Origin: Marisimplicoccus sp038110465
Lineage (GTDB): Bacteria; Bacteroidota; Bacteroidia; Flavobacteriales; Flavobacteriaceae
Assembly: GCA_038110465.1 (NCBI GenBank)
Contig: JAYNJU010000001.1
Location: 1 to 64,000 of the forward strand
Length of the DNA: 64,000 bases
Direction of reading: 5' to 3'
A model generated the notes under the pieces. That model saw only the letters and a program-made list of their open reading frames with translations, ran no database searches and was not told the origin of the DNA. Positions 7,915 through 18,056 of this stretch are shown here, piece after piece. The stretch's first letter is position 1. Every line of letters starts with the position of its first letter. The position numbers and the translations under genes are program-made.

Positions 7915-10299
7915 ATGACTTACAAAGTAAAAAAAGTAGCCGTATTAGGTTCAGGTGTTATGGGATCTGGTATAGCATGCCACTTTGCAAATGTTGGTAT
8001 AGATGTCTTGATGTTAGATATTCCACCTAAAGACAAATCAATAAAAAATAAAAATGTTATTGCAGAGGAAGCTTTAAAAAATTGTTTAAAATCTAGACCA
8101 AATCCTATATATAAAAAAGAATTTGTTTCAAGAATTTCAACTGGAAACTTTGATGATGATTTTGAAAAAATTAAAGATGTGGATTGGATAATTGAAGTTG
8201 TAGTTGAGAACTTGGAAATTAAAAAACAAATTTTTGAAAAAGTTGAGAAATTTAAATCTGATCATTCCTTTGTAACTTCTAATACGTCAAGTATACCGAT
8301 CTCACTTCTTTGTGAAGGAAGATCTGAAAAGTTCAAGTCTGTCTTTTGTGGCACACATTTTTTTAACCCTCCCAGATATTTAAGATTATTTGAGGTTATT
8401 CCTCAAGAAAAAACTGATCCAGATTTAGTATCATTTTTAATGGAGTTTGGTGATATAATACTTGGAAAACAAACTGTACTTTGTAAGGATACACCAGCAT
8501 TCATTGGTAATAGGATTGGAATAATGTGTGGAATAAAAGCTACTCAATTGACGGATAAATTCAATCTAAAAATTGAAGAAGTTGATTTAATGACGGGAAG
8601 TGTAATTGGTTGTCCTAATACGGGTACTTTTAGACTTCAAGATTTAGTTGGTCTTGATGTAAGTGAAAAAGTAACTAATTTTTTAGTTGAAAATGTAAAG
8701 TCAGATTCCTTTTACAGTAAACTTAAAGATTATCCTGAGAATAAATCTTTTAGATTTCTGATAGAAAATAATTTTTTAGGAAATAAATCTGGTAAAGGTT
8801 ATTATGAAAAAACAAGTGAAAAAGATGAGAGTGGAAGAACTATAATTAATTCACTTGATTTAGAAACTAATAAATATAGAAAATCAATAAAACCAGATAT
8901 TCCTGAGGTAAAAGAAGCTAAATCAATTGAATTGTTCGGAAAGCGTCTTAGGTTTTTAGTAGAAGGAGATTCTAAAATAAATAAGTTTTATAGAGAATAT
9001 TTTTCTTGTATTTTATCATATTCAGCTATGTGTATACCTGAGATATCTGATGACTACTATCAAATAGATGATGCTGTAAGAACAGGATATGCATGGAGTC
9101 ACGGTCCTTTTGAAATATGGGATAGTATTGGTCTAGAGTATGGTATTGAAATGATAAAAAGCTGTAACGAACAAATCCCAGATTGGATAAATCAACTTTC
9201 AGAATCAGGATCTAATTCATTCTATAATTTTGATAGTGGTAAAAAAAGCTTTTATGATTTAAACACAAAAAAACATAAAATTGTTCCAAGCTCTGAGTCG
9301 TATTTTATTCTTGATGCCTTCAGAGAAAACAATCAAATTTTTAAAAATTCTGAGTGTACAGTTCATGATATTGGTGATGGGGTTATGTGTGTGGAATTTC
9401 AAACAAAAGGAAACGCTATTGGTAATGGAATTGCAGAAGGAATAAATAAAGCTATAGACAAAGCTGAAAGTGAAGGTTGGAAAGGAATTGTTATTGGAAA
9501 CAATGCAAGACAATTTTCTGTAGGTGCTAATCTAATGTTTATGGGAATGATGGCTATGCAGAAAAATTTTACTGAACTAGATAAGTTTATTTTTGAATTC
9601 CAATCATTTTTATTGAGAATAAGAACTAGTAAAATACCAGTGGTGGTATCAACTCAAGGTGTTGTTCTTGGAGGTGGATTAGAACTATCTTTTCACTGTG
9701 ATAATGGTGTTTTTGCTTCAGAGTCATATATTGGACTACCTGAAGCTGCAGTTGGACTTCTCCCCGCAGGAGGTGGTACAAAGGAAATGGCAATTAGGGT
9801 TTCAGATTCAACTAAAACAGATAATGTAAAAACTCCTGCCTTGATAGATCACTTTAAAACAATTGCAATGGCAACAGTATCAACTTCTGCACATGAAGCT
9901 TTTGATCTTCATTATCTTAAAAAAGAAAGAGACAGTATCTGTATGAATACTATGAGAAACATTGGTACTGCAAAGAAAAAAGTATTAAGCTTATCAGAAA
10001 ACTATATTCCTCCTTCGATTAGAGAGGATATTGAAGTTCTAGGAAGATCAGGTTTATCAACTTTATATTCTGCTATAAATGAATTTAGACTTGGTAATTA
10101 TATGTCTGATTATGATGTTGAAGTTTCTAGAAAAATAGCATATGTAATTTGTGGAGGAGATTTAACTAGTCCTCAAAATGTTGGAGAACAATATCTTTTG
10201 GACCTTGAGAGAGAAAACTTTATGAGTTTACTAGGTAATCAAAAGACATTAGATAGAATTCAACATATGTTAGCAACAAAAAAACCTTTAAGAAATTAA
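7915..10299 (+). CDS. fadN: 3-hydroxyacyl-CoA dehydrogenase / enoyl-CoA hydratase (FadN type)
   Basis: Two-domain beta-oxidation enzyme of 794 residues with the dehydrogenase first: a Rossmann loop GSGVMGSG near residue 12, and the NTSS and HFFNPP segments typical of the family. The crotonase part is C-terminal (about 480-700), with FSVGANL and GGGLELSFHCD followed by GLPEAAVGLLPAGGG. This order is that of Bacillus FadN, not of proteobacterial FadB, where the hydratase comes first. It converts enoyl-CoA to 3-ketoacyl-CoA for the thiolase encoded 2 nt downstream. Confidence 0.93.
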   Translation: MTYKVKKVAVLGSGVMGSGIACHFANVGIDVLMLDIPPKDKSIKNKNVIAEEALKNCLKSRPNPIYKKEFVSRISTGNFDDDFEKIKDVDWIIEVVVENLEIKKQIFEKVEKFKSDHSFVTSNTSSIPISLLCEGRSEKFKSVFCGTHFFNPPRYLRLFEVIPQEKTDPDLVSFLMEFGDIILGKQTVLCKDTPAFIGNRIGIMCGIKATQLTDKFNLKIEEVDLMTGSVIGCPNTGTFRLQDLVGLDVSEKVTNFLVENVKSDSFYSKLKDYPENKSFRFLIENNFLGNKSGKGYYEKTSEKDESGRTIINSLDLETNKYRKSIKPDIPEVKEAKSIELFGKRLRFLVEGDSKINKFYREYFSCILSYSAMCIPEISDDYYQIDDAVRTGYAWSHGPFEIWDSIGLEYGIEMIKSCNEQIPDWINQLSESGSNSFYNFDSGKKSFYDLNTKKHKIVPSSESYFILDAFRENNQIFKNSECTVHDIGDGVMCVEFQTKGNAIGNGIAEGINKAIDKAESEGWKGIVIGNNARQFSVGANLMFMGMMAMQKNFTELDKFIFEFQSFLLRIRTSKIPVVVSTQGVVLGGGLELSFHCDNGVFASESYIGLPEAAVGLLPAGGGTKEMAIRVSDSTKTDNVKTPALIDHFKTIAMATVSTSAHEAFDLHYLKKERDSICMNTMRNIGTAKKKVLSLSENYIPPSIREDIEVLGRSGLSTLYSAINEFRLGNYMSDYDVEVSRKIAYVICGGDLTSPQNVGEQYLLDLERENFMSLLGNQKTLDRIQHMLATKKPLRN

Positions 10300-10301
10300 T
10301 T

Positions 10302-11471
10302 ATGGAAGCATATATAGTAGCTGGATTCAGATCAGCAGTTGGAAAGGCAAAAAGAGGAGGATTTAAAAATTACAGGACAGATGATTTAGCTGTTGATGTA
10401 ATTAAGCATCTTGCATCTCAAGTACCAGAACTTGACACAAAAAAAGTAGATGATGTAATAGTTGGATGTGCAAACCCTGAGGGAGAGCAAGGGCTTCAAG
10501 TTGCAAGGTTAATTTCAGCAAGAGCTCTTGGAAATGAAGTTCCTGGTGTTACAATTAATAGATATTGTGCATCTGGACTTGAAGCAATTTCTATGGCTGT
10601 AAGTAAAGTTAGGGCTGGTTTTGGACATATTTTTGTAGCAGGAGGTATTGAAAGCATGAGTCTTATCCCTATGACTGGATATAAGCTTTCTCCTAGTTAT
10701 AAAGCAAATTTAGATAATATGAATTATCATATCGGAATGGGTCATACGGCTGAAGCTGTAGCTGAAAAGTTTAAAATTTCAAGAGAAGCTTCAGATAAAT
10801 TTTCATATGAATCTCATCAAAAAGCCGCAAATGCAATTGATAAAGGGTTTTTTAAAGATGAGATAGTTCCAGTTACTGTTGAAGAAGTTTTTGTTGAAAA
10901 TGGAAAAAGAGTTTCAAAATCACATACTGTTGATATGGATGAAGGAGTAAGAAGGGAGACAACTATTGAAGCTTTATCAAAATTAAGACCAGCTTTTAAG
11001 ATTGGCGGAATAGTTACTGCTGGTAGCTCTTCTCAGATGTCTGATGGTGCTGCTTTTGTATTAGTTATGTCTGAAGAAATGGTCAAACAACTTGGCGTTA
11101 AACCCATAGCAAGATTAGTTACATGTACTTCAGGTGGCGTAGATCCTCTTTATATGGGAATTGGCCCTGTTGAGGCAATTCCAAAAGCACTTAAACAAGC
11201 CGGATTAAATTTAACTGATATAGATCAGACTGAGTTAAATGAAGCTTTTGCATGTCAAGCATTAGCTGTAATTCAGGAGAGTGGATTAGATCCTGATACT
11301 GTGAATGTTAATGGTGGAGCTATTGCACTTGGACACCCTTTAGGCTGTACTGGAGCAAAACTTTCAATTCAGCTTATTAACGAAATGAAAAGAAGGAATC
11401 AAAAATATGGAATGGTCACTGCATGCGTTGGAGGTGGACAAGGTATTGCAGGAATTTTTGAAAGACTTTAA
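10302..11471 (+). CDS. fadA: acetyl-CoA C-acyltransferase (3-ketoacyl-CoA thiolase)
   Basis: Thiolase of 389 residues, the normal length. The nucleophile is Cys89 in RYCASGLEA. The other catalytic motifs are NEAFACQA, GHPLGCTGAK and ACVGGGQG near the C-terminus. It cleaves 3-ketoacyl-CoA to acetyl-CoA plus a shortened acyl-CoA. It follows fadN by 2 nt, so the pair makes up the hydration, oxidation and thiolysis steps. No acyl-CoA dehydrogenase gene follows in this locus. The 3' end overlaps the convergent umuD-like gene by 4 nt. Confidence 0.94.
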   Translation: MEAYIVAGFRSAVGKAKRGGFKNYRTDDLAVDVIKHLASQVPELDTKKVDDVIVGCANPEGEQGLQVARLISARALGNEVPGVTINRYCASGLEAISMAVSKVRAGFGHIFVAGGIESMSLIPMTGYKLSPSYKANLDNMNYHIGMGHTAEAVAEKFKISREASDKFSYESHQKAANAIDKGFFKDEIVPVTVEEVFVENGKRVSKSHTVDMDEGVRRETTIEALSKLRPAFKIGGIVTAGSSSQMSDGAAFVLVMSEEMVKQLGVKPIARLVTCTSGGVDPLYMGIGPVEAIPKALKQAGLNLTDIDQTELNEAFACQALAVIQESGLDPDTVNVNGGAIALGHPLGCTGAKLSIQLINEMKRRNQKYGMVTACVGGGQGIAGIFERL

Positions 11472-11902
11472 ACTTTTTTAATAACGTAAGTTACAATTCC
11501 CCATACTATAAGCTCATTTTCTTCAGTTACCTTTATTGGTTTGTAGTTTTTATTCTCAGGAATTAGATAAACAGCTTTTTTTTCAATTTTCACTCTTTTA
11601 ACTGTAAAGTCACCATTTAGATAACATACAGCAATTTTATTATTTTTTAATTCTTCACTTCTGTCAATAACAAGGATATCTCCATCGTTAAGTCCAGCAT
11701 CTTTCATTGAATCTCCAGACACTTTAGCATAAAAAGTGGACTCCTTATTTTTAATTACTACTTTTTCAATACTAATTCTAGATTCTTCAAAATCGCTTGC
11801 TGGTGAAGGGAATCCAGCAGATATTCCATCTTCAATATAAAGATTAGTCTCTTTATCTATTTCATTAGGTTTAAATATTTTAATTACTTCTTTTTCACTC
11901 AT
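11468..11902 (-). CDS. umuD: UmuD-like S24 autoprotease, polymerase V accessory subunit
   Basis: 144 residues without a DNA-binding domain, so UmuD-like and not LexA. The self-cleavage site Ala29-Gly30 lies in ISAGFPSPA. The catalytic pair is Ser65 (SGDSMKDAG) and Lys102 (FTVKRV). After RecA-stimulated cleavage the product would join UmuC for translesion synthesis. It starts 1 nt after the umuC stop and so is the second gene, the reverse of the E. coli umuDC order. Confidence 0.9.
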   Translation of the reverse strand: MSEKEVIKIFKPNEIDKETNLYIEDGISAGFPSPASDFEESRISIEKVVIKNKESTFYAKVSGDSMKDAGLNDGDILVIDRSEELKNNKIAVCYLNGDFTVKRVKIEKKAVYLIPENKNYKPIKVTEENELIVWGIVTYVIKKV

Positions 11903-11903
11903 A

Positions 11904-13163
11904 TTATTTAACGATTAGTACTTCATCAATCTCAGTGGTATAATTTCTGGAAAGTTTTTGTCTTCTCATTTTCCAAATTCTTTTTTGATCTTGACTTGCA
12001 AGTCTTACTTTAAATGCTCCGTATTTACTATCAATACTGTCAAAGCTTTTCATAAGTTTTTTTTGTCTATCTGTAGTCTCATCAAATAAACTATACTGAT
12101 GACTTGATTCGGGGGATAATCCCATTAAAATTATTCCTGCTTTTTTGTATGCAGTATTATTAGAATATATTTTTTTTAAAAGCTTAATTGCAAACTTACT
12201 TATCTCTATACTTGAATTTGTTGAATTTGGTAGAGATCCTGTTATACTAAAATGATACCTCTGATTATTATTTTTAAATGGATTACTCCTAATAAAAACA
12301 CAGATCATATTACATTCACTTTTTTGACTCCTTAACTTTTTTGAAGCAACTACAGAATAAGTAGTTATTCTTTCAATTAGATCTTCAATTGAGGAAATAT
12401 CAGACTCAAAACTTCTAGTTGTAGCAATAGATTTTTTCTCAATTTTTGTTTCTTCAATTTCAAGAGTTGGAATTCCTTCAAGTTCTTTTTTTAACTTTAG
12501 TCCAACTATACTCATGTTTTTTTTAACCCATTGATCAGGGATACTTATAAAATCTTTACCTGATTTAATATTAATCTTAGATAATTTTTTTTCATTTTGA
12601 GATCCTATTCCCCATATGTCACCAACTACAATACTATCCAAAGCTTCTAATATCTCTTGTTCAGAATCTATTGAGTAAAATCCTTTGTTTTTTTTAGGAT
12701 TTTTTTTAGCTATCCTATTAGCAACTTTTGCTAGGGATTTTGTAGGGGCTAACCCAATTGAAACAGGAATACCAGTCCATTTCCAAACAGTATCTATAAT
12801 ATCTTTACACCTCCTTTTTGCTTCATGATTTGAAAAGCCTTTAAACGTTACAAATGCTTCATCTATGCTATAAATTTCTACATCTGGAACCAATCGAGAT
12901 ATGATGGACATAACTCTATTACTCATATCTCCGTAGAGAGTAAAATTTGAGGAAAATACTTCAACTTTATTTTGCTCAAATACATTTTTGTACTTAAATG
13001 CAGGTGCACCCATTGGAATACCTAGAGATTTAGCTTCATTACTTCTTGCAATTACACATCCATCATTATTTGAAAGAATTACAACGGGTTTTCCATTTAA
13101 GTTTGGTTGAAATACCCTTTCACAAGAAGCATAAAAATTATTACAATCAATAAGGGCAAACAT
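11904..13163 (-). CDS. umuC: UmuC-like Y-family DNA polymerase
   Basis: 419 residues, usual for UmuC. It starts FALIDCNNFYASCERVFQP, holding the first catalytic Asp and the steric-gate Tyr region. The second acidic motif, IYSIDEAFV, is near residue 98. A helix-hairpin-helix segment follows (GDIWGIGSQNEKKL). It carries out error-prone bypass of DNA lesions together with the cleaved UmuD. It is divergent from the 2-oxoglutarate dehydrogenase gene, with 71 nt between the starts. I could not identify an SOS box. Confidence 0.92.
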   Translation of the reverse strand: MFALIDCNNFYASCERVFQPNLNGKPVVILSNNDGCVIARSNEAKSLGIPMGAPAFKYKNVFEQNKVEVFSSNFTLYGDMSNRVMSIISRLVPDVEIYSIDEAFVTFKGFSNHEAKRRCKDIIDTVWKWTGIPVSIGLAPTKSLAKVANRIAKKNPKKNKGFYSIDSEQEILEALDSIVVGDIWGIGSQNEKKLSKINIKSGKDFISIPDQWVKKNMSIVGLKLKKELEGIPTLEIEETKIEKKSIATTRSFESDISSIEDLIERITTYSVVASKKLRSQKSECNMICVFIRSNPFKNNNQRYHFSITGSLPNSTNSSIEISKFAIKLLKKIYSNNTAYKKAGIILMGLSPESSHQYSLFDETTDRQKKLMKSFDSIDSKYGAFKVRLASQDQKRIWKMRRQKLSRNYTTEIDEVLIVK

Positions 13164-13234
13164 GATACAAAAATCTGAAAATTATTAAGAAACATAAAAA
13201 ACAAGTTGTAATTTTATTAACCATATAATAGTTA

Positions 13235-15985
13235 ATGGATAAGTTCTCATTTCTTAACTCAGCACATACAAGTTTATTTGCGGAAATGTATGATCAGTAT
13301 CTGCAATCACCAGATAGTTTAGAGCCTAGTTGGAAGGCTTTTTTTCAGGGTTTTGATTTTGGAGTAGAAAGCACCAATATTACTGTTGAAGAGAGAAAAT
13401 TTGAAGTACCTGAGAATATAAAAAAGGAATTTCAAGTAATAAACTTGATAGATGCATATAGAAAAAGAGGACATCTTTTTACAATCACTAATCCTGTAAG
13501 AGAAAGAAGAAAATATTTACCAACATTAGATATTGAAAATTTTGGTTTAGAAGCTAGTGATCTTGAATTAGTTTTTAGTGCAGGTGAAGTGGTAGGTATT
13601 GGTCCAGAAAAATTGAAGAATATAATTGAGCATCTTAAAAGAATTTATTGTGCTTCTATTGGAATTGAATATATGTATATCAGGGATCCGAATAAGGTTA
13701 AATGGATTCAAGAGCATATAAATGTAAATGGTAATCATCCAAATTTTTCGAAAGATGAGAAATTAAAAATTCTAGAAAGTTTAAACAAAGCATATACTTT
13801 TGAGAATTTTTTACAAAAAAAATATGTAGGGCAAAAAAGATTTTCTCTAGAGGGTGGAGAATCTTTAATCCCAGCTATAGATTTTTTAATAAATATGGCT
13901 GCAGATAGGGGGGTTGAAGAAGTTGTTATGGGGATGTCTCATAGAGGAAGACTAAACACTCTAGTTAATATTTTTGATAAATCTAGTAAGGATATTTTTG
14001 GTGAATTTGAGGGAAAGGACTACGAAGAAGATATTTTTGATGGGGATGTAAAGTATCACTTAGGTTGGACATCAGAGAGAGTTACAAATTCAGGTAAAAT
14101 TACTTTGAACTTAGCTCCAAATCCATCACATCTTGAGTCAGTTGATCCAGTTGTACAAGGAATTGCAAGAGCTAAATTGGAAAATAAACTTAATAATAAG
14201 ATAAATAAAATTTTGCCCATTTTAGTTCATGGAGATGCAGCAATTGCTGGCCAAGGAGTTGTATATGAAGTAATTCAAATGTCAAAGCTTAAAGGTTATA
14301 GTACAGGAGGAACTATTCATTTAATTATAAATAATCAAGTAGGATTTACTACAAATTATTTAGATGCTAGATCAAGCACTTACTGTACAGATGTTGGTAA
14401 AGTAACTCTATCACCAGTTCTTCATGTTAATTCTGATGATGTCGAAGCTGTTATTCATGCAGTTACTTTTGCATTAGAATTTAGAAATCAATTTAACCGA
14501 GATGTATTTATTGACCTACTTGGATATAGAAAATATGGCCATAATGAAGGAGATGAACCAAGATTTACTCAACCAAAGCTTTATAAATATATATCTTCCC
14601 ATCCTAACCCAAGAGATATATATGCTGAAAAATTAATTAATCAGGGAGTAATAAATAAAGAATACATTACAAAGATTGAATTAGAATATTTTGAATCTCT
14701 AGAAGAAGAGTTGAGTGACTCAAAGAAAAAGGATAAAACAAAAATTACACCTTTTATGCAAGAAGTCTGGAAGGAATTTGAACGTGTGGATGAAGTCAAA
14801 ATGCTTCAAGAATTTGATACCAATTCTAATGAAGAAGAAATTAATAAAGTTGGTAGAGCAATTACAGATCTTCCAAGTAAACAATTTTTAAGAAAAGTAG
14901 TTAAGTTATTTGAAGCAAGAAAAAAAATGCTTTTTGAATCAAAAAAAGTTGATTGGGCATTAGCTGAACAGCTTGCATATGGAACTTTAATGCTTGAAGG
15001 TTTTAATATTAGGGTATCTGGTCAAGATGTTGAAAGGGGTACTTTCTCTCATCGTCATGCACTTTTAAAGTCTGAAGATTATGAAGAAGAATACTTGCCT
15101 CTTAACAATATTGATTCAAATAAAAAAGGAGTATTAAAGATTTACAACTCACTTCTTTCAGAATATGGAGTGCTAGGATTTGATTATGGATATGCCTTAG
15201 CTAGCCCAAACACTTTAACAATTTGGGAAGCTCAATTTGGAGATTTTTCCAATGGGGCTCAAATAATTATTGACCAATATATATCTTCTGCAGAGGATAA
15301 ATGGAAACTTCAAAATGGTATTGTATTATATCTGCCTCATGGATATGAAGGGCAGGGTGCAGAACACTCCTCTGCTAGAATGGAAAGATATCTTCAGTTA
15401 TGTGCAAAGGATAATATGTATGCTGCAAATTGTACTACTCCAGCCAATCTTTTCCATCTTTTAAGAAGACAAATGATTACAAAATTTAGAAAACCATTAA
15501 TATTATTTACTCCTAAAAGCCTATTAAGGCACCCTAAAGTTGTCTCTGATATTGCTGAATTAACTTCATTTAAATTTCAACCTGTAATTTCTGATTCTGA
15601 AATCGATCCAACAAAAGCAAAAACATTAGTCTTTTGCTCTGGAAAATTCTATTTTGATTTAGTTGAATATAGAGAAAAGAATAATATTAAAAATGTTGCA
15701 ATTGTTAGAATAGAGCAGCTTTTCCCTCTTCCTGTTAAATTAATAATTTCTGAAATTCAAAAATTTTCAAAGGCAAAGGATATAGTTTGGGCTCAAGAAG
15801 AACCAAGAAACATGGGAGCTTGGAATCATATTCAAACATATCATCCAATTGCTAAGAATATGAGACCAGCAACAAGAAGGTTCTATGGGGCAACTGCATC
15901 TGGAAGTTATACTAGATTTGAAAGAAGGCATAATCAGGTAATTGAGTATGTTTTTGATAAGACTAAAAATAACTTTACAAAATAA
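13235..15985 (+). CDS. sucA: 2-oxoglutarate dehydrogenase E1 component
   Basis: Thiamine-diphosphate decarboxylase of the TCA cycle, 916 residues, normal length. It opens with the E1 N-terminal signature (SFLNSAHTSLFAEMYDQYL and PSWKAFF). Later come GMSHRGRLN, HGDAAIAGQGVVYE and INNQVGFTT around the cofactor site, GYRKYGHNEGDEP, and the C-terminal LPHGYEGQGAEHSSAR. It acts in the cytoplasm with E2, encoded next, and a shared E3 that is not in this window. About 72-100 nt separate it from sucB, depending on the sucB start. Confidence 0.96.
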   Translation: MDKFSFLNSAHTSLFAEMYDQYLQSPDSLEPSWKAFFQGFDFGVESTNITVEERKFEVPENIKKEFQVINLIDAYRKRGHLFTITNPVRERRKYLPTLDIENFGLEASDLELVFSAGEVVGIGPEKLKNIIEHLKRIYCASIGIEYMYIRDPNKVKWIQEHINVNGNHPNFSKDEKLKILESLNKAYTFENFLQKKYVGQKRFSLEGGESLIPAIDFLINMAADRGVEEVVMGMSHRGRLNTLVNIFDKSSKDIFGEFEGKDYEEDIFDGDVKYHLGWTSERVTNSGKITLNLAPNPSHLESVDPVVQGIARAKLENKLNNKINKILPILVHGDAAIAGQGVVYEVIQMSKLKGYSTGGTIHLIINNQVGFTTNYLDARSSTYCTDVGKVTLSPVLHVNSDDVEAVIHAVTFALEFRNQFNRDVFIDLLGYRKYGHNEGDEPRFTQPKLYKYISSHPNPRDIYAEKLINQGVINKEYITKIELEYFESLEEELSDSKKKDKTKITPFMQEVWKEFERVDEVKMLQEFDTNSNEEEINKVGRAITDLPSKQFLRKVVKLFEARKKMLFESKKVDWALAEQLAYGTLMLEGFNIRVSGQDVERGTFSHRHALLKSEDYEEEYLPLNNIDSNKKGVLKIYNSLLSEYGVLGFDYGYALASPNTLTIWEAQFGDFSNGAQIIIDQYISSAEDKWKLQNGIVLYLPHGYEGQGAEHSSARMERYLQLCAKDNMYAANCTTPANLFHLLRRQMITKFRKPLILFTPKSLLRHPKVVSDIAELTSFKFQPVISDSEIDPTKAKTLVFCSGKFYFDLVEYREKNNIKNVAIVRIEQLFPLPVKLIISEIQKFSKAKDIVWAQEEPRNMGAWNHIQTYHPIAKNMRPATRRFYGATASGSYTRFERRHNQVIEYVFDKTKNNFTK

Positions 15986-16084
15986 TTTTCATTTCAATTT
16001 CAATTTGAATTATTTTAAATAACTTATTAATAAAAAGTAAATTTTTTATCATTAATTTTGAGTGATAAAAAGCTTGTTTTTACA

Positions 16085-17269
16085 ATGGTTTTAGAAATGA
16101 AAATCCCTTCACCGGGGGAATCAATAACTGAAGTTGAAATATCACAGTGGTTAGTTAAGAATGGGGATATAGTTTCTAAGGATCAGACTATTGCAGAAAT
16201 TGATTCTGATAAAGCTACTCTTGACCTCCCAGCTGAAGCTTCTGGAAAAATAACATTAAAAGCTGAAGAGGGTGATTCCATTTCGGTGGGAGATGTCGTT
16301 TGCCTAATTGACACTTCAGAGTCAATGAATGAAATTTCTTCGAATACTCATATTCAGGAAGAGAAAATTATAGAAAAGCCTATTGAACCTATTAAAAATA
16401 ATGATGTTAGTATTACTCCATTGGCTAGAAATATTGCAACAGATAGAGGTATTGATTTAAATGAAATAAGTACAAAGGGTTCTAAAATTACTAAAGAAGA
16501 TGTTTTGAGAGTCATTCCAGCAATGGGATCTTCTAATGATTCTGATAGATCTGAAGTCAGAGAAAAGTTATCAATGCTGAGAAGAAAAGTATCTGAAAGA
16601 CTAGTCTCTGTTAAAAATGAGACAGCAATGCTTACAACATTCAATGAATGTGATCTATCAAGAATATTTGAAATAAGAAAAAAATACAAGGAAGCATTTT
16701 CACAAAAACATGGTGTAAATCTTGGATTTATGAGCTTTTTTACTAAATCGGTAACTAGAGCTTTAGAATTATATCCTGATGTTAATTCTATGATTGATGG
16801 CAATGAAAAAATATCTTATAACTACTGTGATGTTAGTATTGCAGTTTCAGGTCCAAAAGGACTAATGACTCCAGTTTTAAGAAATGCTCAAAAACTTTCA
16901 TTTACTGCAGTTGAACAAGAAATTAAGAGGTTAGCTGATCAGGTAAGAAATAAAACAATTACTGTTGATGAACTAACCGGTGGAACTTTTACAATTTCTA
17001 ATGGTGGAGTATTTGGTTCTATGTTATCAACTCCAATAATTAATCCTCCTCAATCAGGTATTCTAGGCATGCATAATATAATTGAGAGACCTGTTGCAGT
17101 TAATGGAAATATAGAAATTAGACCAATGATGTATCTCGCTCTTTCTTATGATCATAGGATTATAGATGGAAATCAATCTGTTGGTTTTTTAATTGCTGTT
17201 AAGGAGGGAGTTGAGGATCCTGAAAATATTCTTATGGATGGAAATATTAAAAAATCTTTAGGAATTTAA
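16085..17269 (+). CDS. sucB: dihydrolipoyllysine succinyltransferase (2-oxoglutarate dehydrogenase E2)
   Basis: I chose the ATG at 16085 (MVLEMKIPSPGESITEVEI), where E2 proteins of this type begin. A TTG at 16058 would add nine residues unlike the family. This gives 394 residues: a lipoyl domain with the DSDKATLDLPAE lipoylation site, a peripheral-subunit-binding domain (ITPLARNIATDRGIDL), and the catalytic domain with the active-site His in SYDHRIIDG near the end. It transfers succinyl groups to CoA in complex with SucA. Confidence 0.93.
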   Translation: MVLEMKIPSPGESITEVEISQWLVKNGDIVSKDQTIAEIDSDKATLDLPAEASGKITLKAEEGDSISVGDVVCLIDTSESMNEISSNTHIQEEKIIEKPIEPIKNNDVSITPLARNIATDRGIDLNEISTKGSKITKEDVLRVIPAMGSSNDSDRSEVREKLSMLRRKVSERLVSVKNETAMLTTFNECDLSRIFEIRKKYKEAFSQKHGVNLGFMSFFTKSVTRALELYPDVNSMIDGNEKISYNYCDVSIAVSGPKGLMTPVLRNAQKLSFTAVEQEIKRLADQVRNKTITVDELTGGTFTISNGGVFGSMLSTPIINPPQSGILGMHNIIERPVAVNGNIEIRPMMYLALSYDHRIIDGNQSVGFLIAVKEGVEDPENILMDGNIKKSLGI

Positions 17270-17270
17270 A

Positions 17271-18032
17271 TTGATAGACACTCACACTCACCTCTATCTC
17301 AATCATTTTAAAGAAGACTCAAATGAAGTAATTCAAAGAGCTATTGAAGTAGGAGTTAAGAAATTTTATTTACCATCTATATCAAAAAAGTATTTTAATT
17401 CTATGAATGAATTAGAAAATGAGTATCCTGGTTTAGTTTATTCTATGATTGGTCTTCACCCTTGCTATGTAAATGATAATTATAAAGAAGAGTTAGAATT
17501 TGTAAAAAATAAACTTACTGAGCGAAAGTTTAAGGCTATTGGAGAAATTGGAATAGATCTATTTCATGAAAAGAAGTATCTAAATCAACAAATCGAAGCC
17601 TTTGAACTTCAAATTGAATTGGCTTTAATTAATAATCTACCTATTGTAATTCATTCCAGGGATTCTTTTGATGAAATCTTTGAAATTTTAGAAAAATATA
17701 AAAAGGAAGATTTGAGAGGAATATTTCACTGTTTTACTGGTGATTATGATCAAGCCATGAAAATTATTGACCTAAATTTTTATTTAGGAATTGGAGGAGT
17801 AGTTACTTTTAAGAATGGTAAAATTTCTGAATTCCTCAATAAATTACCAATTCAAAATATAGTTTTAGAAACAGACTCACCATATTTAGCTCCAGCTCCA
17901 TTTAGAGGTAAAAGAAATGAAAGTTCATATCTAAAAATAATTGCCGAAAAAATAGCAGATATTTATAATCTTTCTTTTGAGGAGATTAGTAAAATCACTG
18001 AAAAAAACTCTATGAAGATTTTCGGTAATTAA
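17271..18032 (+). CDS. tatD: TatD-family metal-dependent nuclease
   Basis: 253-residue TIM-barrel hydrolase with the full ligand set: DTHTHLYL at the N-terminus, GEIGIDL, VIHSRDS, FHCFTGD and LETDSPYLAP. The family has 3'-5' exonuclease activity and a suggested role in DNA repair or quality control. The start is TTG at 17271, one nucleotide after the sucB stop, because the catalytic DTHTH must lie at the N-terminus and no ATG is available. Probably cotranscribed with sucAB. Confidence 0.9.
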   Translation: MIDTHTHLYLNHFKEDSNEVIQRAIEVGVKKFYLPSISKKYFNSMNELENEYPGLVYSMIGLHPCYVNDNYKEELEFVKNKLTERKFKAIGEIGIDLFHEKKYLNQQIEAFELQIELALINNLPIVIHSRDSFDEIFEILEKYKKEDLRGIFHCFTGDYDQAMKIIDLNFYLGIGGVVTFKNGKISEFLNKLPIQNIVLETDSPYLAPAPFRGKRNESSYLKIIAEKIADIYNLSFEEISKITEKNSMKIFGN

Positions 18033-18056
18033 TTAATTAGATATTTTTACATAAAT

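Noticed and set aside
9259..9513. 84-codon antisense frame in fadN
   Set aside because: Shadow of the crotonase region; Ser/Phe/Asn-rich with no motif.
16058..16084. TTG-initiated extension of SucB
   Set aside because: E2 proteins of this type begin at the residues encoded from 16085; the extension has no family support.
16354..16803. 149-codon antisense frame within sucB
   Set aside because: Lies wholly opposite conserved E2 domains and has no protein-like motifs.
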